This document shows, piece by piece, positions 1 to 8,150 of a DNA stretch of 38,535 nucleotides. Position 1 is the first letter of the stretch. Every line of letters starts with the position of its first letter. This DNA is from Candidatus Woesearchaeota archaeon (GTDB taxonomy: Archaea > Nanobdellota > Nanobdellia > Woesearchaeales > GW2011-AR4): contig JAGVYA010000017.1 in the NCBI GenBank assembly GCA_018303505.1, positions 1-38,535 on the forward strand, in the 5' to 3' direction. The notes beneath the pieces are model-generated. The model saw only the letters and a list, made by a program, of their open reading frames with translations. It was not told the DNA's origin and ran no database searches. Both the position numbers and the translations under genes were made by a program.

Positions 1-49
1 GCTGAATATTGTGCCTAAGCCAAAATTCCATCTTTTTTGAAAAAGCATT

Positions 50-433
50 TTACTTTGCAAAATTTTGCTCTATGAAAGAAGACATCTGCTTGTTATCAGC
101 TGCCTCATAAGCTTTTGCCGCCAGATTGTATTTTTTTGATTGAATGCACAGGACAGCAGCATTATTAAGCCTTTGCTTGTCTTTTGTTGGAATAAAGCAA
201 AGAGTTGCCAATTCCACTCTGCTTTCACTCAAAAATAAATCACCTAACTTCAACAGTTTTTCAGTGTCATGCATTTTTGCCATGATTTCAATCGCTTCCA
301 CAAACTTGCTTTGCTTGTACAGCTTTTCTGCGACATCGCTTAAAATTCTTTTTCTTGCTTCCTCATCAAGCATTGAAAGATTTACAGAATTAATGCCTTC
401 TTTCAGTATTTTTTCGACAATAGGATGCTCCAT
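50..433 (-). CDS. hypothetical protein, TPR/alpha-helical repeat-like
   Basis: ORF of 127 aa with helical repeat pattern (AEKLYKQSKFVEAIEIMAKM...AAKAYEAADNKQ); TATA-like sequence (ttatttaaagg) upstream on the shared divergent region. Confidence 0.65.
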   Translation of the reverse strand: MEHPIVEKILKEGINSVNLSMLDEEARKRILSDVAEKLYKQSKFVEAIEIMAKMHDTEKLLKLGDLFLSESRVELATLCFIPTKDKQRLNNAAVLCIQSKKYNLAAKAYEAADNKQMSSFIEQNFAK

Positions 434-442
434 AATTGTTTT

Positions 443-835
443 ATTAGAACTGGATTATTTAAAGGTTTTTGAAAAAATAGGAAGCATATTTCAAATTATC
501 AAAGGTAATAAAGCATTATTTGGCGCTTATCCTGCTGGGCTAATTGATGGTGATGGGTGCATAAAGATTAAGAACAATATCAAAGATAGAGTTATTCCAC
601 AATGTGTTGTAAAAATTGCAAGTGGTCGTCCTTTAGAAGACGTTAAAAATTTGATAGAGTTTCACATAAACTATAAAGTGCATTTTGAATTTAAAAATAT
701 AGGTAAAGGAGTAAATACTTGTTTTTATGTATCAAAAAAGAATATTGAATTTTTTAAAAATTACATTTATCCAAACATGGTAATGCCTTATAAGCTAAGT
801 AAGCTTGAGCATTTTTTCCAATTAAGCAGAAAAAC
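443..835 (+). pseudogene. LAGLIDADG homing-endonuclease-like remnant
   Basis: Frame encodes ...GAYPAGLIDGDGCIKIKNN...FYVSKKNIEFFKNYIYPNMVMPYKLSKLEHFFQLSRK; AGLIDGDG matches the LAGLIDADG motif; no ATG/GTG/TTG in frame just before the motif; ORF runs into the antisense of a tRNA. Confidence 0.6.
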
Positions 836-934
836 GGGCCTGCAGGGATTCGAACCCCGATTTCGGCTCTTATCATGAAATGACAAGATCAACCGGTCCG
901 AAGCCGATTGCACTGTCCATTATGCTACAGGCCC
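835..934 (-). tRNA. tRNA-Arg(TCG) with ~27 nt noncanonical intron in the variable loop
   Basis: Acceptor GGGCCTG/CAGGCCC, D-arm GCAT..GTGC, anticodon arm ATCGG-CTTCGGA-CCGGT, T-arm CGGGG-TTCGAAT-CCCTG; insert forms BHB: CGGTT/AGCCG with 3-nt bulges GAT and AAA and inner stem CTTGTCAT/ATGATAAG. Confidence 0.85.
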
Positions 935-1019
935 AATTTATATATTTTCTTATTGATTATTAAACGTTTCTAAAGAATAGTCAGAGACATAAGTAATTGG
1001 ACACTAAGTTTCATTAATA

Positions 1020-1182
1020 AATCTAATCCAATACGCTTCGCAAATCTTGTGCTCGGCTTCGTTCTTCTACCATTGAACTCAGCCTCGCCTATTTATTGCA
1101 ATATATTCGAGGCGAAAAAATAATGGCAGAAAATTTTTCGCCGAGTGTAAATATTGTCGCCCCAAAGGCGACGGATTGGATT
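1020..1182. repeat. Family A structured intergenic repeat (copy A1)
   Basis: AATCTAATCC...GGATTGGATT ends; GTGCTCGGC...GCCGAGTGT inner arms; 3' hairpin GTCGCCCCAAAGGCGAC. Confidence 0.7.
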
Positions 1183-1235
1183 TTGTCCTAAAATTAATGT
1201 CATCTACTAGAATATAGTCAGCAATGCAAGAATTT

Positions 1236-2681
1236 TTATCCACCAACACTTACCCTGTTAGAGTTGCTTATAATAACTTTATTGCCAACTTGGGTTCTTG
1301 CGCTTGCAGCTGGCAGGTTAAATTCTCCTAAAATCGGAAGCCTCGATTTCATTCTATATGATAATACTCTTTCATCACCTGCTTCCAAGGTTTCTATAGC
1401 CCATTTTATCATAATCCCTTTTTTTGGATGATTCAATACAGCATGAGGCTGCATAGAGCCGATTGAAAGCTCTTTTTCAACATGAGCAATATGGGGCAGA
1501 TTATCCATAACTTCTATGTTAGTTATTTGCTTTGCGCTCCTGTTCTTAACCCTCACAACAATCTTTGCCTCTGAAATACCACCTTCGCTCATTCCAATAT
1601 TTCCTATGGCTTTCCTCACTACAATTGGGCTCCTAAACAGGAAGTAAAGAACTATGGCAGCGATTACCAATACAACAATAACAACAATTGGCCTATAATT
1701 TTCAGTTGTGTAGACCGAAATTGTTCTGGACGGGCCAACTTCAACCTGCCAAACTAAATATTGTTTTCCATTCTCCTTTACTATCTCAGCCCTTGGAGAT
1801 GTTGTCATGAACAAATTTTTGATTGGTGTTGTTCCAATTTTCACAATGCCATTGTAATCAGGATTATTTGATACAATTTTAATCCCCTTTCTTATCTTCA
1901 AAAAAGATTGCTCTTTTGGAAGATCTTCCTGAATCATATATTCAATAACCTCAAATTCTTTTACAATAGGGCTGACTATTAATCTTTCGTCCTTGAATAT
2001 TGCAATAACCAGCCTATCTTCCTGAGGCGTGGTCATAGCATCCAATTCTTTTGTCACTTCAATTGTCTTGTCTTCTTTTGGGCCAAGAGGCACAAACAAC
2101 TCATCCTTAAAGAGGTTGCTTTCAATCCTGATTGTAAGATTTGGATAGTCCAAAACATTTTGGTTATTCAAAACAATCCTTATTGTAAATTCACCTCTCG
2201 GGTCAATTTTCTCAGGAGAAATGCTTGTGCTAGTCAAAACAGTTGGTATGTAGCCTCCGATTAAAGGCTCTGTTGATTTTATTCCAACTGTGATAGGCGC
2301 TTTCTGCTCTTCGCCTGTGCGCCCAAGAACAATGCCAACATCAAGAGTATAAGTATCAACTGAGGTGATATACAATGGATCAACAAAAAGCTTTATAGAG
2401 CGTGTGCTTTGGGCAGGCACTTTTAAGGTAATGGGATTCTGCAAGGGCTTTGCGTACATATCCCAAAATGGGTAACCTGCCTTTTTTATTGTGTACTCTT
2501 CATCTGTATCGAGATTGTTTTGAACAGCTATATCAAACTCCGCAACTTCATCTACTACAATCTTGTCGTTTACAGGCGTGACTTTAACATCAAAAGATGC
2601 GGCATAAGCAATATTAAGCAGCATAAGTAACACAGTCATAGGAATAAAGAATTTACTAATTTTGCCCATTGAAAGCGCCAT
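1236..2681 (-). CDS. secreted/membrane protein with N-terminal signal, Ig-like repeats and one C-terminal-half TM helix
   Basis: 481 aa ORF; hydrophobic N-terminus, TM segment PIVVIVVLVIAAIVLYFLF. Confidence 0.7.
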   Translation of the reverse strand: MALSMGKISKFFIPMTVLLMLLNIAYAASFDVKVTPVNDKIVVDEVAEFDIAVQNNLDTDEEYTIKKAGYPFWDMYAKPLQNPITLKVPAQSTRSIKLFVDPLYITSVDTYTLDVGIVLGRTGEEQKAPITVGIKSTEPLIGGYIPTVLTSTSISPEKIDPRGEFTIRIVLNNQNVLDYPNLTIRIESNLFKDELFVPLGPKEDKTIEVTKELDAMTTPQEDRLVIAIFKDERLIVSPIVKEFEVIEYMIQEDLPKEQSFLKIRKGIKIVSNNPDYNGIVKIGTTPIKNLFMTTSPRAEIVKENGKQYLVWQVEVGPSRTISVYTTENYRPIVVIVVLVIAAIVLYFLFRSPIVVRKAIGNIGMSEGGISEAKIVVRVKNRSAKQITNIEVMDNLPHIAHVEKELSIGSMQPHAVLNHPKKGIMIKWAIETLEAGDERVLSYRMKSRLPILGEFNLPAASARTQVGNKVIISNSNRVSVGG

Positions 2682-2739
2682 TTTTTACAAAATTTTTATT
2701 CAATTACTTATATATAAATCTTTCCTATCAAATTTTAGG

Positions 2740-2910
2740 CATAGAAACCAGCGCAAAACAGTGAGATGCTAATGTGCTTCGTTTCTAAGCTAACTCGCCC
2801 ACATTTGTCTGTTTTGCTGGGCTTTGGAATTAAAAATTCCAAAACCATCGAAAAAATAAAATTTTTTCGGGTTTCCGAAAATCGAAGCTTTTCGAAACCT
2901 TTATATATTA
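2740..2910. repeat. cluster of intergenic inverted repeats between divergent genes
   Basis: CCAGC..AAAACAG/CTGTTTT..GCTGG, GGAATTaaaaATTCC, CGAAAAAATaaaATTTTTTCG, GGTTTCcGAAAA/TTTTCGAAACC. Confidence 0.55.
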
Positions 2911-2929
2911 TTATCCTCAAGGAAAATTT

Positions 2930-3493
2930 ATGAAGCCAGAGGACTTTATACATCTTCCAGAAATACCTGCAACTCCGGTATACATCCAGTACAAGGGAAT
3001 TTTTGATATGCAGGACCTTTATGAGTCAATTGCAGATTTCTTCAGGCAGAAAAAGTTCAAATTTTATGAAAAGCAGCAAAGGCTCAGAAAACCCGGCCCA
3101 TTCGGAGCTGAGATTCTATATCAATTTGAAGCAAGAAGGAAGGCTGAGGATTATTATGAGTTCATTGTTAACGTAACTATTGAGACATTCGATATGCATG
3201 ACATCGAGGTTGTTCTAAAAGATGGGACAAAGAAAAAGATGACAAAAGGAAGGATATGGATACAGATTTTAGGCAACTGCGTGACAGACTATGAAAAAAT
3301 ATGGGAAAAGAGCGCCTTTTTAGCGCATCTCAAGAGCTTTTATAACAAATATATAGTAAAGAAAAAGTTTGAAGGCGTGTGGTGGGATGAGCTGCAGTAC
3401 AAAATCGTATTAAGGCTTCATGCCATGATAAAGGAAAGATTGAAGATGGCATCTGAAGGCTCTGAGTTCAGGCACATGGCTGGCGTGCATTAA
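2930..3493 (+). CDS. conserved hypothetical, tandem paralogue 1
   Basis: 187 aa; aligns in layout with the two following ORFs (beta-rich N-term, I-D/L-G-F/N central strand, LxFxRxxYDxFxxK C-term). Confidence 0.75.
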   Translation: MKPEDFIHLPEIPATPVYIQYKGIFDMQDLYESIADFFRQKKFKFYEKQQRLRKPGPFGAEILYQFEARRKAEDYYEFIVNVTIETFDMHDIEVVLKDGTKKKMTKGRIWIQILGNCVTDYEKIWEKSAFLAHLKSFYNKYIVKKKFEGVWWDELQYKIVLRLHAMIKERLKMASEGSEFRHMAGVH

Positions 3494-3507
3494 GAAAAGA
3501 GGTTATT

Positions 3508-4035
3508 ATGGGACACATAAAAATAATTGTAGATCATGATAAAATAGACTATAGCGGGCCTCTTAATGTAACAGAATTGTTTAAGATAATTGAAAATTTT
3601 ATATTTCATATGGGCTTTGATAAAAGGCAGGACAAGGATTTTGAGCAAAACACAGCTAATGGAAAATTCATAGAATGGCAGATATCGCCATGGAAATGGA
3701 TAACTGACTACGCAAGGTACATCATAAAGGTAAGGGTGCTTGGCTATGACATACTGAAGACAGATGCCCTAGTTCATAACAAGAAAACTAAGATTGATAA
3801 TGGAAGAATAATAATTGTAATTGACGGATTTGTTGAGTACGATCTCCAAAGCAAATGGGAGCAAAATCCCCTTTTGCATTTTTTGAGGGCTATATACGAC
3901 AATTTCATATACAAGGCATACACAGAAAGGTTTGAGCAAAGGCTCGTTCATGATATAAATCATCTTCATGACGAGATTGAGAAATTTTTTAACCTTTGCA
4001 GGCATTATTCAGTTATATCAAAGCAAGGCCCGTAG
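3508..4035 (+). CDS. conserved hypothetical, tandem paralogue 2
   Basis: 175 aa; shares IDNGRIIIVIDGFV / HFLRAIYDNFIYK with paralogue 3 (VNNGDVLINIDGFI / YFIRTLIDKFVYM). Confidence 0.75.
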   Translation: MGHIKIIVDHDKIDYSGPLNVTELFKIIENFIFHMGFDKRQDKDFEQNTANGKFIEWQISPWKWITDYARYIIKVRVLGYDILKTDALVHNKKTKIDNGRIIIVIDGFVEYDLQSKWEQNPLLHFLRAIYDNFIYKAYTERFEQRLVHDINHLHDEIEKFFNLCRHYSVISKQGP

Positions 4036-4215
4036 TTGCTTGCGAGAGTGGAATGCAAAAGCTTGAGCTGCACGCGATTGAGATGGTGAGCGAGTTTCGG
4101 TAGATAAGCGAGCGAAAGCGAGCTTTCGCATCTCACTCGAACCTCGCATGTCACCGCGTACTCGCGAACAACTCTTTCGCTCGCTTATCTCACTCGCAAG
4201 CTCGCGTTCATATAG
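4036..4215. repeat. Family C structured repeat (C1) between paralogues 2 and 3
   Basis: AGATAAGCGAGCGAAAGCGAGCTTTCGCATCTCACTCG core with GCGAAAG/CTTTCGC stem; similar core in 23660-23765 and 27520-27653. Confidence 0.6.
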
Positions 4216-4222
4216 GTGCTTT

Positions 4223-4735
4223 ATGGTAGAAAAAAAACAAGTGCTTTATGACTTGAGGACAACTTACAATGGCCCTTTTGTGGTTGAGGATTTCTATGCT
4301 GAGGTTGATAACTGGATAAAAGAAAAGGGCTTTGAAAAAGAGCCCAAAAAGAAGATGGAGCATGTTACAAAGAACGGCAAAAAAATAGAATGGGTAATTG
4401 AAGCGCATCACAAGCTTGACGATTTGCATCACGGCATTGTTGTATTGAGGGCATTGCTTGACAATGTCAAGGAATCTGTGATTAAAAAAGATGGCAAAAA
4501 AATAAGGGTCAACAATGGCGATGTTCTTATAAACATAGACGGCTTTATACAATCACATATACATGGCAGCTTTTATCAAACCAAACCGATTTATTACTTC
4601 ATAAGAACTTTGATTGACAAGTTTGTTTATATGTTCTGGTCGGATAAGTGGGATGGGGCAGTTAATGCAGATGGGCGTGAATTGTTTAAGAGAATTACAT
4701 CATTCTTTAATCTGCAGAAATACAAGTATGGGTAA
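4223..4735 (+). CDS. conserved hypothetical, tandem paralogue 3
   Basis: ORF; true start likely ATG at 4223 (MVEKKQ) because upstream codons lie in a repeat. Confidence 0.75.
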   Translation: MVEKKQVLYDLRTTYNGPFVVEDFYAEVDNWIKEKGFEKEPKKKMEHVTKNGKKIEWVIEAHHKLDDLHHGIVVLRALLDNVKESVIKKDGKKIRVNNGDVLINIDGFIQSHIHGSFYQTKPIYYFIRTLIDKFVYMFWSDKWDGAVNADGRELFKRITSFFNLQKYKYG

Positions 4736-4785
4736 AACATTGACAATAAGATTTAAATACAATTCTTTAACTCGGATTATTCAAT

Positions 4786-4931
4786 GCGGGGGTAGCGAAG
4801 TCTGGCCAAACGCGCAGGACTTAAGACTCCATAATGGAACACCCATGCTAAATGGGATAAGTTATCCTGTTCCTTAGTGGATCCGAGATTTAGTCAAGCT
4901 AAACGGAAAGGTTCAAATCCCTTCCCCCGCA
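4786..4931 (+). tRNA. tRNA-Leu(TAA), intron-containing (splice sites not resolved)
   Basis: Acceptor GCGGGGG/CCCCCGC, D-loop with GG, anticodon loop CTTAAGA, T-loop TTCAAAT; 146 nt span vs ~85-90 nt expected mature length. Confidence 0.85.
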
Positions 4932-4970
4932 CTTAAATTTAATATTTCTAAATAAGTCTATTAAACATTA

Positions 4971-5069
4971 AATCCGTGCTTCGCACAGAATCTTGTGCTC
5001 GGCTCTCGCTGTCTGTCAGGCGCTCGAGCCTCGCCTAACATTCATTAACAAATAAATCTAAAGCGGATT
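4971..5069. repeat. Family A structured repeat (A2)
   Basis: AATCCGTGCTTCGCACAGAATCTTGTGCTCGGC ... AAGCGGATT. Confidence 0.65.
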
Positions 5070-5217
5070 ACTTTCTGCACTAGTAGTTTCAAAAGTCGCT
5101 CTCGTATTTTTGAATTGATTTATTTTTTGAAAGTGTTTTTATTGGATTTATTTTAATGAATTCAATGTTTTGTTTTTCATAACTTTTATATACAAAACTT
5201 CTTTCCGAATTTCTAAC

Positions 5218-5302
5218 GCCTCTGTAGCATAGCAGCTATTGCGTTGCCTTGGTATAGTGTATAAAAAGGCAAAGGTCGGGGGTGCAATTCCCCTCAGAGG
5301 CT
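5218..5302 (+). tRNA. tRNA-Thr(GGT) with ~12 nt intron; aberrant D- and T-loops
   Basis: Acceptor GCCTCTG/CAGAGGC, anticodon stem TTGCC/GGCAA with loop TTGGTA[intron]A, T-stem GGGGG/CCCCT; TATA box ttttatatac upstream. Confidence 0.8.
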
Positions 5303-5360
5303 TACTTTAAAAATCAAAATTTTTAAATACTTTAATTAAAATCATTTAAAAGTGGAATTG

Positions 5361-6029
5361 ATGTCTAACAAAATTTTAGTTTCTTGTTTAATATTTATTA
5401 TCGCAGTTCTAGGCTGTTCCAAAACGCCCACAGGACAAGCTGTAGCCTCTGAAGCTAATATTTATGAAGATGCTCCGGCAATTGAACAGCAAGCTGGAAA
5501 CCAAACCATCGAAGAAATTACAGAGGAAAACCAAACAGAGGAGCAGGAGATACAAATCAAAACAGGAGAGGAATATTATGACGAGCTGGTGAATGACGAG
5601 TCGCCCAAAGAAAATATAAATATAGAAGAATTTAAGTTTAATCCCGAGAGCATTGTAAGCACTCAAAATAATATATCGCTTTCAATCGATAATATCAAGC
5701 ACGAAATAAAAAGTGAGTACTGGGGCAAGATAATTGAGATAACTGCTACAATACTGAATAATGGCAATAGAACTTTTAAGCCAAAACTTCTTGTTTTGCT
5801 TTACGATGAGAAAGACTTCAAAGAAGAATGGCTAAAGCCAAAAGCGGAAATACAGTTTGATATTGAGCAACTAAACGCAGGAGAGCATACAACAAGGCAG
5901 GCAATTGTAAGCATATCGTTTGATGATCTTTATCTGACTAAAAATTTCAAATTAGTGTTAGTTGATGCTGCAGATCCTGCAAATAAGCCCTTGGTAGTTG
6001 CTGAAACAAACTTTGAGCCGTTAAAGTAA
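5361..6029 (+). CDS. putative lipoprotein / secreted protein
   Basis: N-term MSNKILVSCLIFIIAVLGCSK lipobox-like; ATG at 5361. Confidence 0.65.
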   Translation: MSNKILVSCLIFIIAVLGCSKTPTGQAVASEANIYEDAPAIEQQAGNQTIEEITEENQTEEQEIQIKTGEEYYDELVNDESPKENINIEEFKFNPESIVSTQNNISLSIDNIKHEIKSEYWGKIIEITATILNNGNRTFKPKLLVLLYDEKDFKEEWLKPKAEIQFDIEQLNAGEHTTRQAIVSISFDDLYLTKNFKLVLVDAADPANKPLVVAETNFEPLK

Positions 6030-6030
6030 A

Positions 6031-6234
6031 ATGTCAGAAATTTTCCACCAGTTTCTAACTGATGGCTGAAAGCCACTCTCTTTGGCACATATGGAAAATT
6101 TATGAGCATGCTCAAGAACCACGAATCACGTTTGCGATAAGCAACATGTCGGTAAATGCTTTGCATTTCCGATCATGCTCGCAAATCTTCGATTTGCGAC
6201 ATTCCACCAATCTTTGACTGGTGGTTCTTGACAT
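6031..6234. repeat. Family B double-hairpin element (B1), with nested copy B2 at 6146-6202
   Basis: ATGTC-AGAAATTTTCCA..TGGAAAATTTAT-GAGCATGCTC-AAGAACCAC..GTGGTTCTT-GACAT; B2: ATGTC-GGTAAATGC-TTT-GCATTTCC-GATCATGCTC-GCAAATC-TTC-GATTTGC-GACAT. Confidence 0.85.
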
Positions 6235-6235
6235 A

Positions 6236-6904
6236 TTAAGAAGGAACAACATCTGCGTCTGTTACACTATTGACAGCTAATTGCTCAAATTTATACGTTT
6301 TGCCTCCAGACTCTATCTTTAATGGAATTCCATAAAAGGTATCAACCCACAATATTCCTTTATTTGTTTCAATTTTCCAAGTGTTTCTGCTGTTAATTAC
6401 TTCTTCACCAACCTTCTCAGCTGAAGTAACATCTATCCAGTCAAATACAGTTGATATGTAGGCAGTTGCATAGCTCAAATCTGCTTTCTTTCCCTTATAG
6501 GCGCAATATGCTGCCGTACAGTAAGATTGTGCTGTTTTAGCAACCTTATCAATAAAAATAGCATCATAAGAGCCTGGCTGGTCCAAGGTTTTTATTTCAA
6601 GCGATGGCTTGTACTTTATTTTATTCCCCTTGATATAAAACTCATGAAAGTTACTTCCAGTTTCAGGCCCTCTGTATTTATAGTAAATGCTGCTTACCTT
6701 GGTCTTGTGCTTGTTTAGTAATTCCTTGACATCTGCTGAAATCTCTGCTGTTGATTGGGTTGTTTCTGCCTGTGTTTTAGTTGATGTGCTAGATTCAGTC
6801 TTTGGCGTAATAGTTGTTTTTGGCGCTTCTTGTATAGGTGAGCAGGATAAGATAAAAATTAATGCAACTGTAAACAACAAAAATGTTAAGTATCTTTTAT
6901 TCAT
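6236..6904 (-). CDS. putative lipoprotein
   Basis: N-term MNKRYLTFLLFTVALIFILSCSP lipobox-like; 222 aa. Confidence 0.65.
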   Translation of the reverse strand: MNKRYLTFLLFTVALIFILSCSPIQEAPKTTITPKTESSTSTKTQAETTQSTAEISADVKELLNKHKTKVSSIYYKYRGPETGSNFHEFYIKGNKIKYKPSLEIKTLDQPGSYDAIFIDKVAKTAQSYCTAAYCAYKGKKADLSYATAYISTVFDWIDVTSAEKVGEEVINSRNTWKIETNKGILWVDTFYGIPLKIESGGKTYKFEQLAVNSVTDADVVPS

Positions 6905-7005
6905 TATGCTTACCTATTCGCAAGAATGCCATTAATATTTAAAAATTTTTCGAAATACAAACTTATGCGAAAACTTTTTATATAACCAGCCTAATAAAAT
7001 CGTTG

Positions 7006-7491
7006 ATGGCAAGAGTTAATAAGGTGATGTTAACTGATGTGCCAACATTGAAAAAAGAGGCAAAAATAGGAGAAGCAGCAAAATTGCTGGCCCAAAATCA
7101 AGTTGGCTGCGCGGTAATAACTGAAGATAACAAACCAATAGGCATTGTAACAGAGCTTGATTTTGTAAGAAATTTAGCCTCTAAAGGCAAGAGCTTAAAA
7201 GAAAATGTAAGCAAAATAATGACTTCTCCGGTTACGCTTATGACACCAGCCATGAAGCTTGACGAAGCGCTAAAGATTATTGACACAAAAAAATTCAGGA
7301 GATACCCTGTTGTTGAGAACGAAACATTAGTTGGATTAGTCACAAAAAAAGATGTTGTAAATGCCATAAGCGATAACTTGAGGCTCCATAGGAATATACA
7401 AAATGTTGTATTAATACTTTTTGTTTTATTCGAGTTTTTTGTTTTTGTGATTTACAGATACATCTATCAATATTTGCCTTTTGGTTTTTAA
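7006..7491 (+). CDS. CBS-domain protein with C-terminal TM helix
   Basis: Two CBS repeats (IGIVTELDFV.., VGLVTKKDVV..), hydrophobic C-term; ATG at 7006. Confidence 0.85.
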   Translation: MARVNKVMLTDVPTLKKEAKIGEAAKLLAQNQVGCAVITEDNKPIGIVTELDFVRNLASKGKSLKENVSKIMTSPVTLMTPAMKLDEALKIIDTKKFRRYPVVENETLVGLVTKKDVVNAISDNLRLHRNIQNVVLILFVLFEFFVFVIYRYIYQYLPFGF

Positions 7492-7492
7492 A

Positions 7493-7634
7493 ACATCAGA
7501 ATTCCACCATTCAGAAAGAATGGCGGTTTAATACTCAAAGCATGACTCAGTGGAATTCTGAGTGTGCTCAAAAATCACTGGATAACTTTGCGTAAGCAAC
7601 ATGTTCCAGTGATTGCAAAGGTGATTTTTGACAT
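7493..7634. repeat. Family B double-hairpin element (B4)
   Basis: ACATC-AGAATTCCAC..GTGGAATTCT-GAGTGTGCTC-AAAAATCAC..GTGATTTTT-GACAT. Confidence 0.85.
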
Positions 7635-8100
7635 GATAAAAGCGAAGAACATCATGACAAGGGATGTTATTACAATATCCAAAGACTCAACCATAATGGA
7701 AGCTGTAAAACTGATGGTGTCCAAGTCGGTAAGCGGCTTGGTGGTTGTTGAAAGAAACAAGCCTATTGCAATAGTAAGCGAGAATGACATTATCAAGGGC
7801 ATTGTCTCTAAAAAAACAAATGTTCAGGATGTAATGGATAATGAATTTATGATTGTTTCTCCATTGACAACCTTTTCCGAGATAAACAAGTCTTTAAAAG
7901 AGAAAAAAATCAAAAGGTTTCCTGTTGTGGAAAATGACAAGTTAATAGGCTTAATAACAGAAACAGACATAATAGAAGCTACAAGAGACTTCACAAGATT
8001 CCACCAGATAGTGCAAGAGGCGATACTGGCTATTTTTGGATTTGCAACAGCTTTCTTTTTATTTTATTTCAGCCCTGTTGGAGCATCGGTTTTTGGATGA
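7633..8100 (+). CDS. CBS-domain protein with C-terminal TM helix (tandem paralogue)
   Basis: MIKAKNIMTRDVITIS..., two CBS repeats; start at 7633 preferred over ORF-track start because upstream is repeat B4. Confidence 0.85.
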   Translation: MIKAKNIMTRDVITISKDSTIMEAVKLMVSKSVSGLVVVERNKPIAIVSENDIIKGIVSKKTNVQDVMDNEFMIVSPLTTFSEINKSLKEKKIKRFPVVENDKLIGLITETDIIEATRDFTRFHQIVQEAILAIFGFATAFFLFYFSPVGASVFG

Positions 8101-8150
8101 TAAATTTATTAGAAAGATATAAATACAGCCAAAAATTAAATATTTTCCAA

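Noticed and set aside
4208-4552. Antisense ORFs in the track (e.g. 4208-4552, 9946-10536, 33332-33769, 17364-17672, 21364-21882)
   Set aside because: They lie opposite clear coding genes and have Phe/Leu/Ser/Cys-rich shadow composition without recognisable domains.
4614-4877. ORF-track protein 4614-4877
   Set aside because: Runs through the third paralogue out of frame and into tRNA-Leu.
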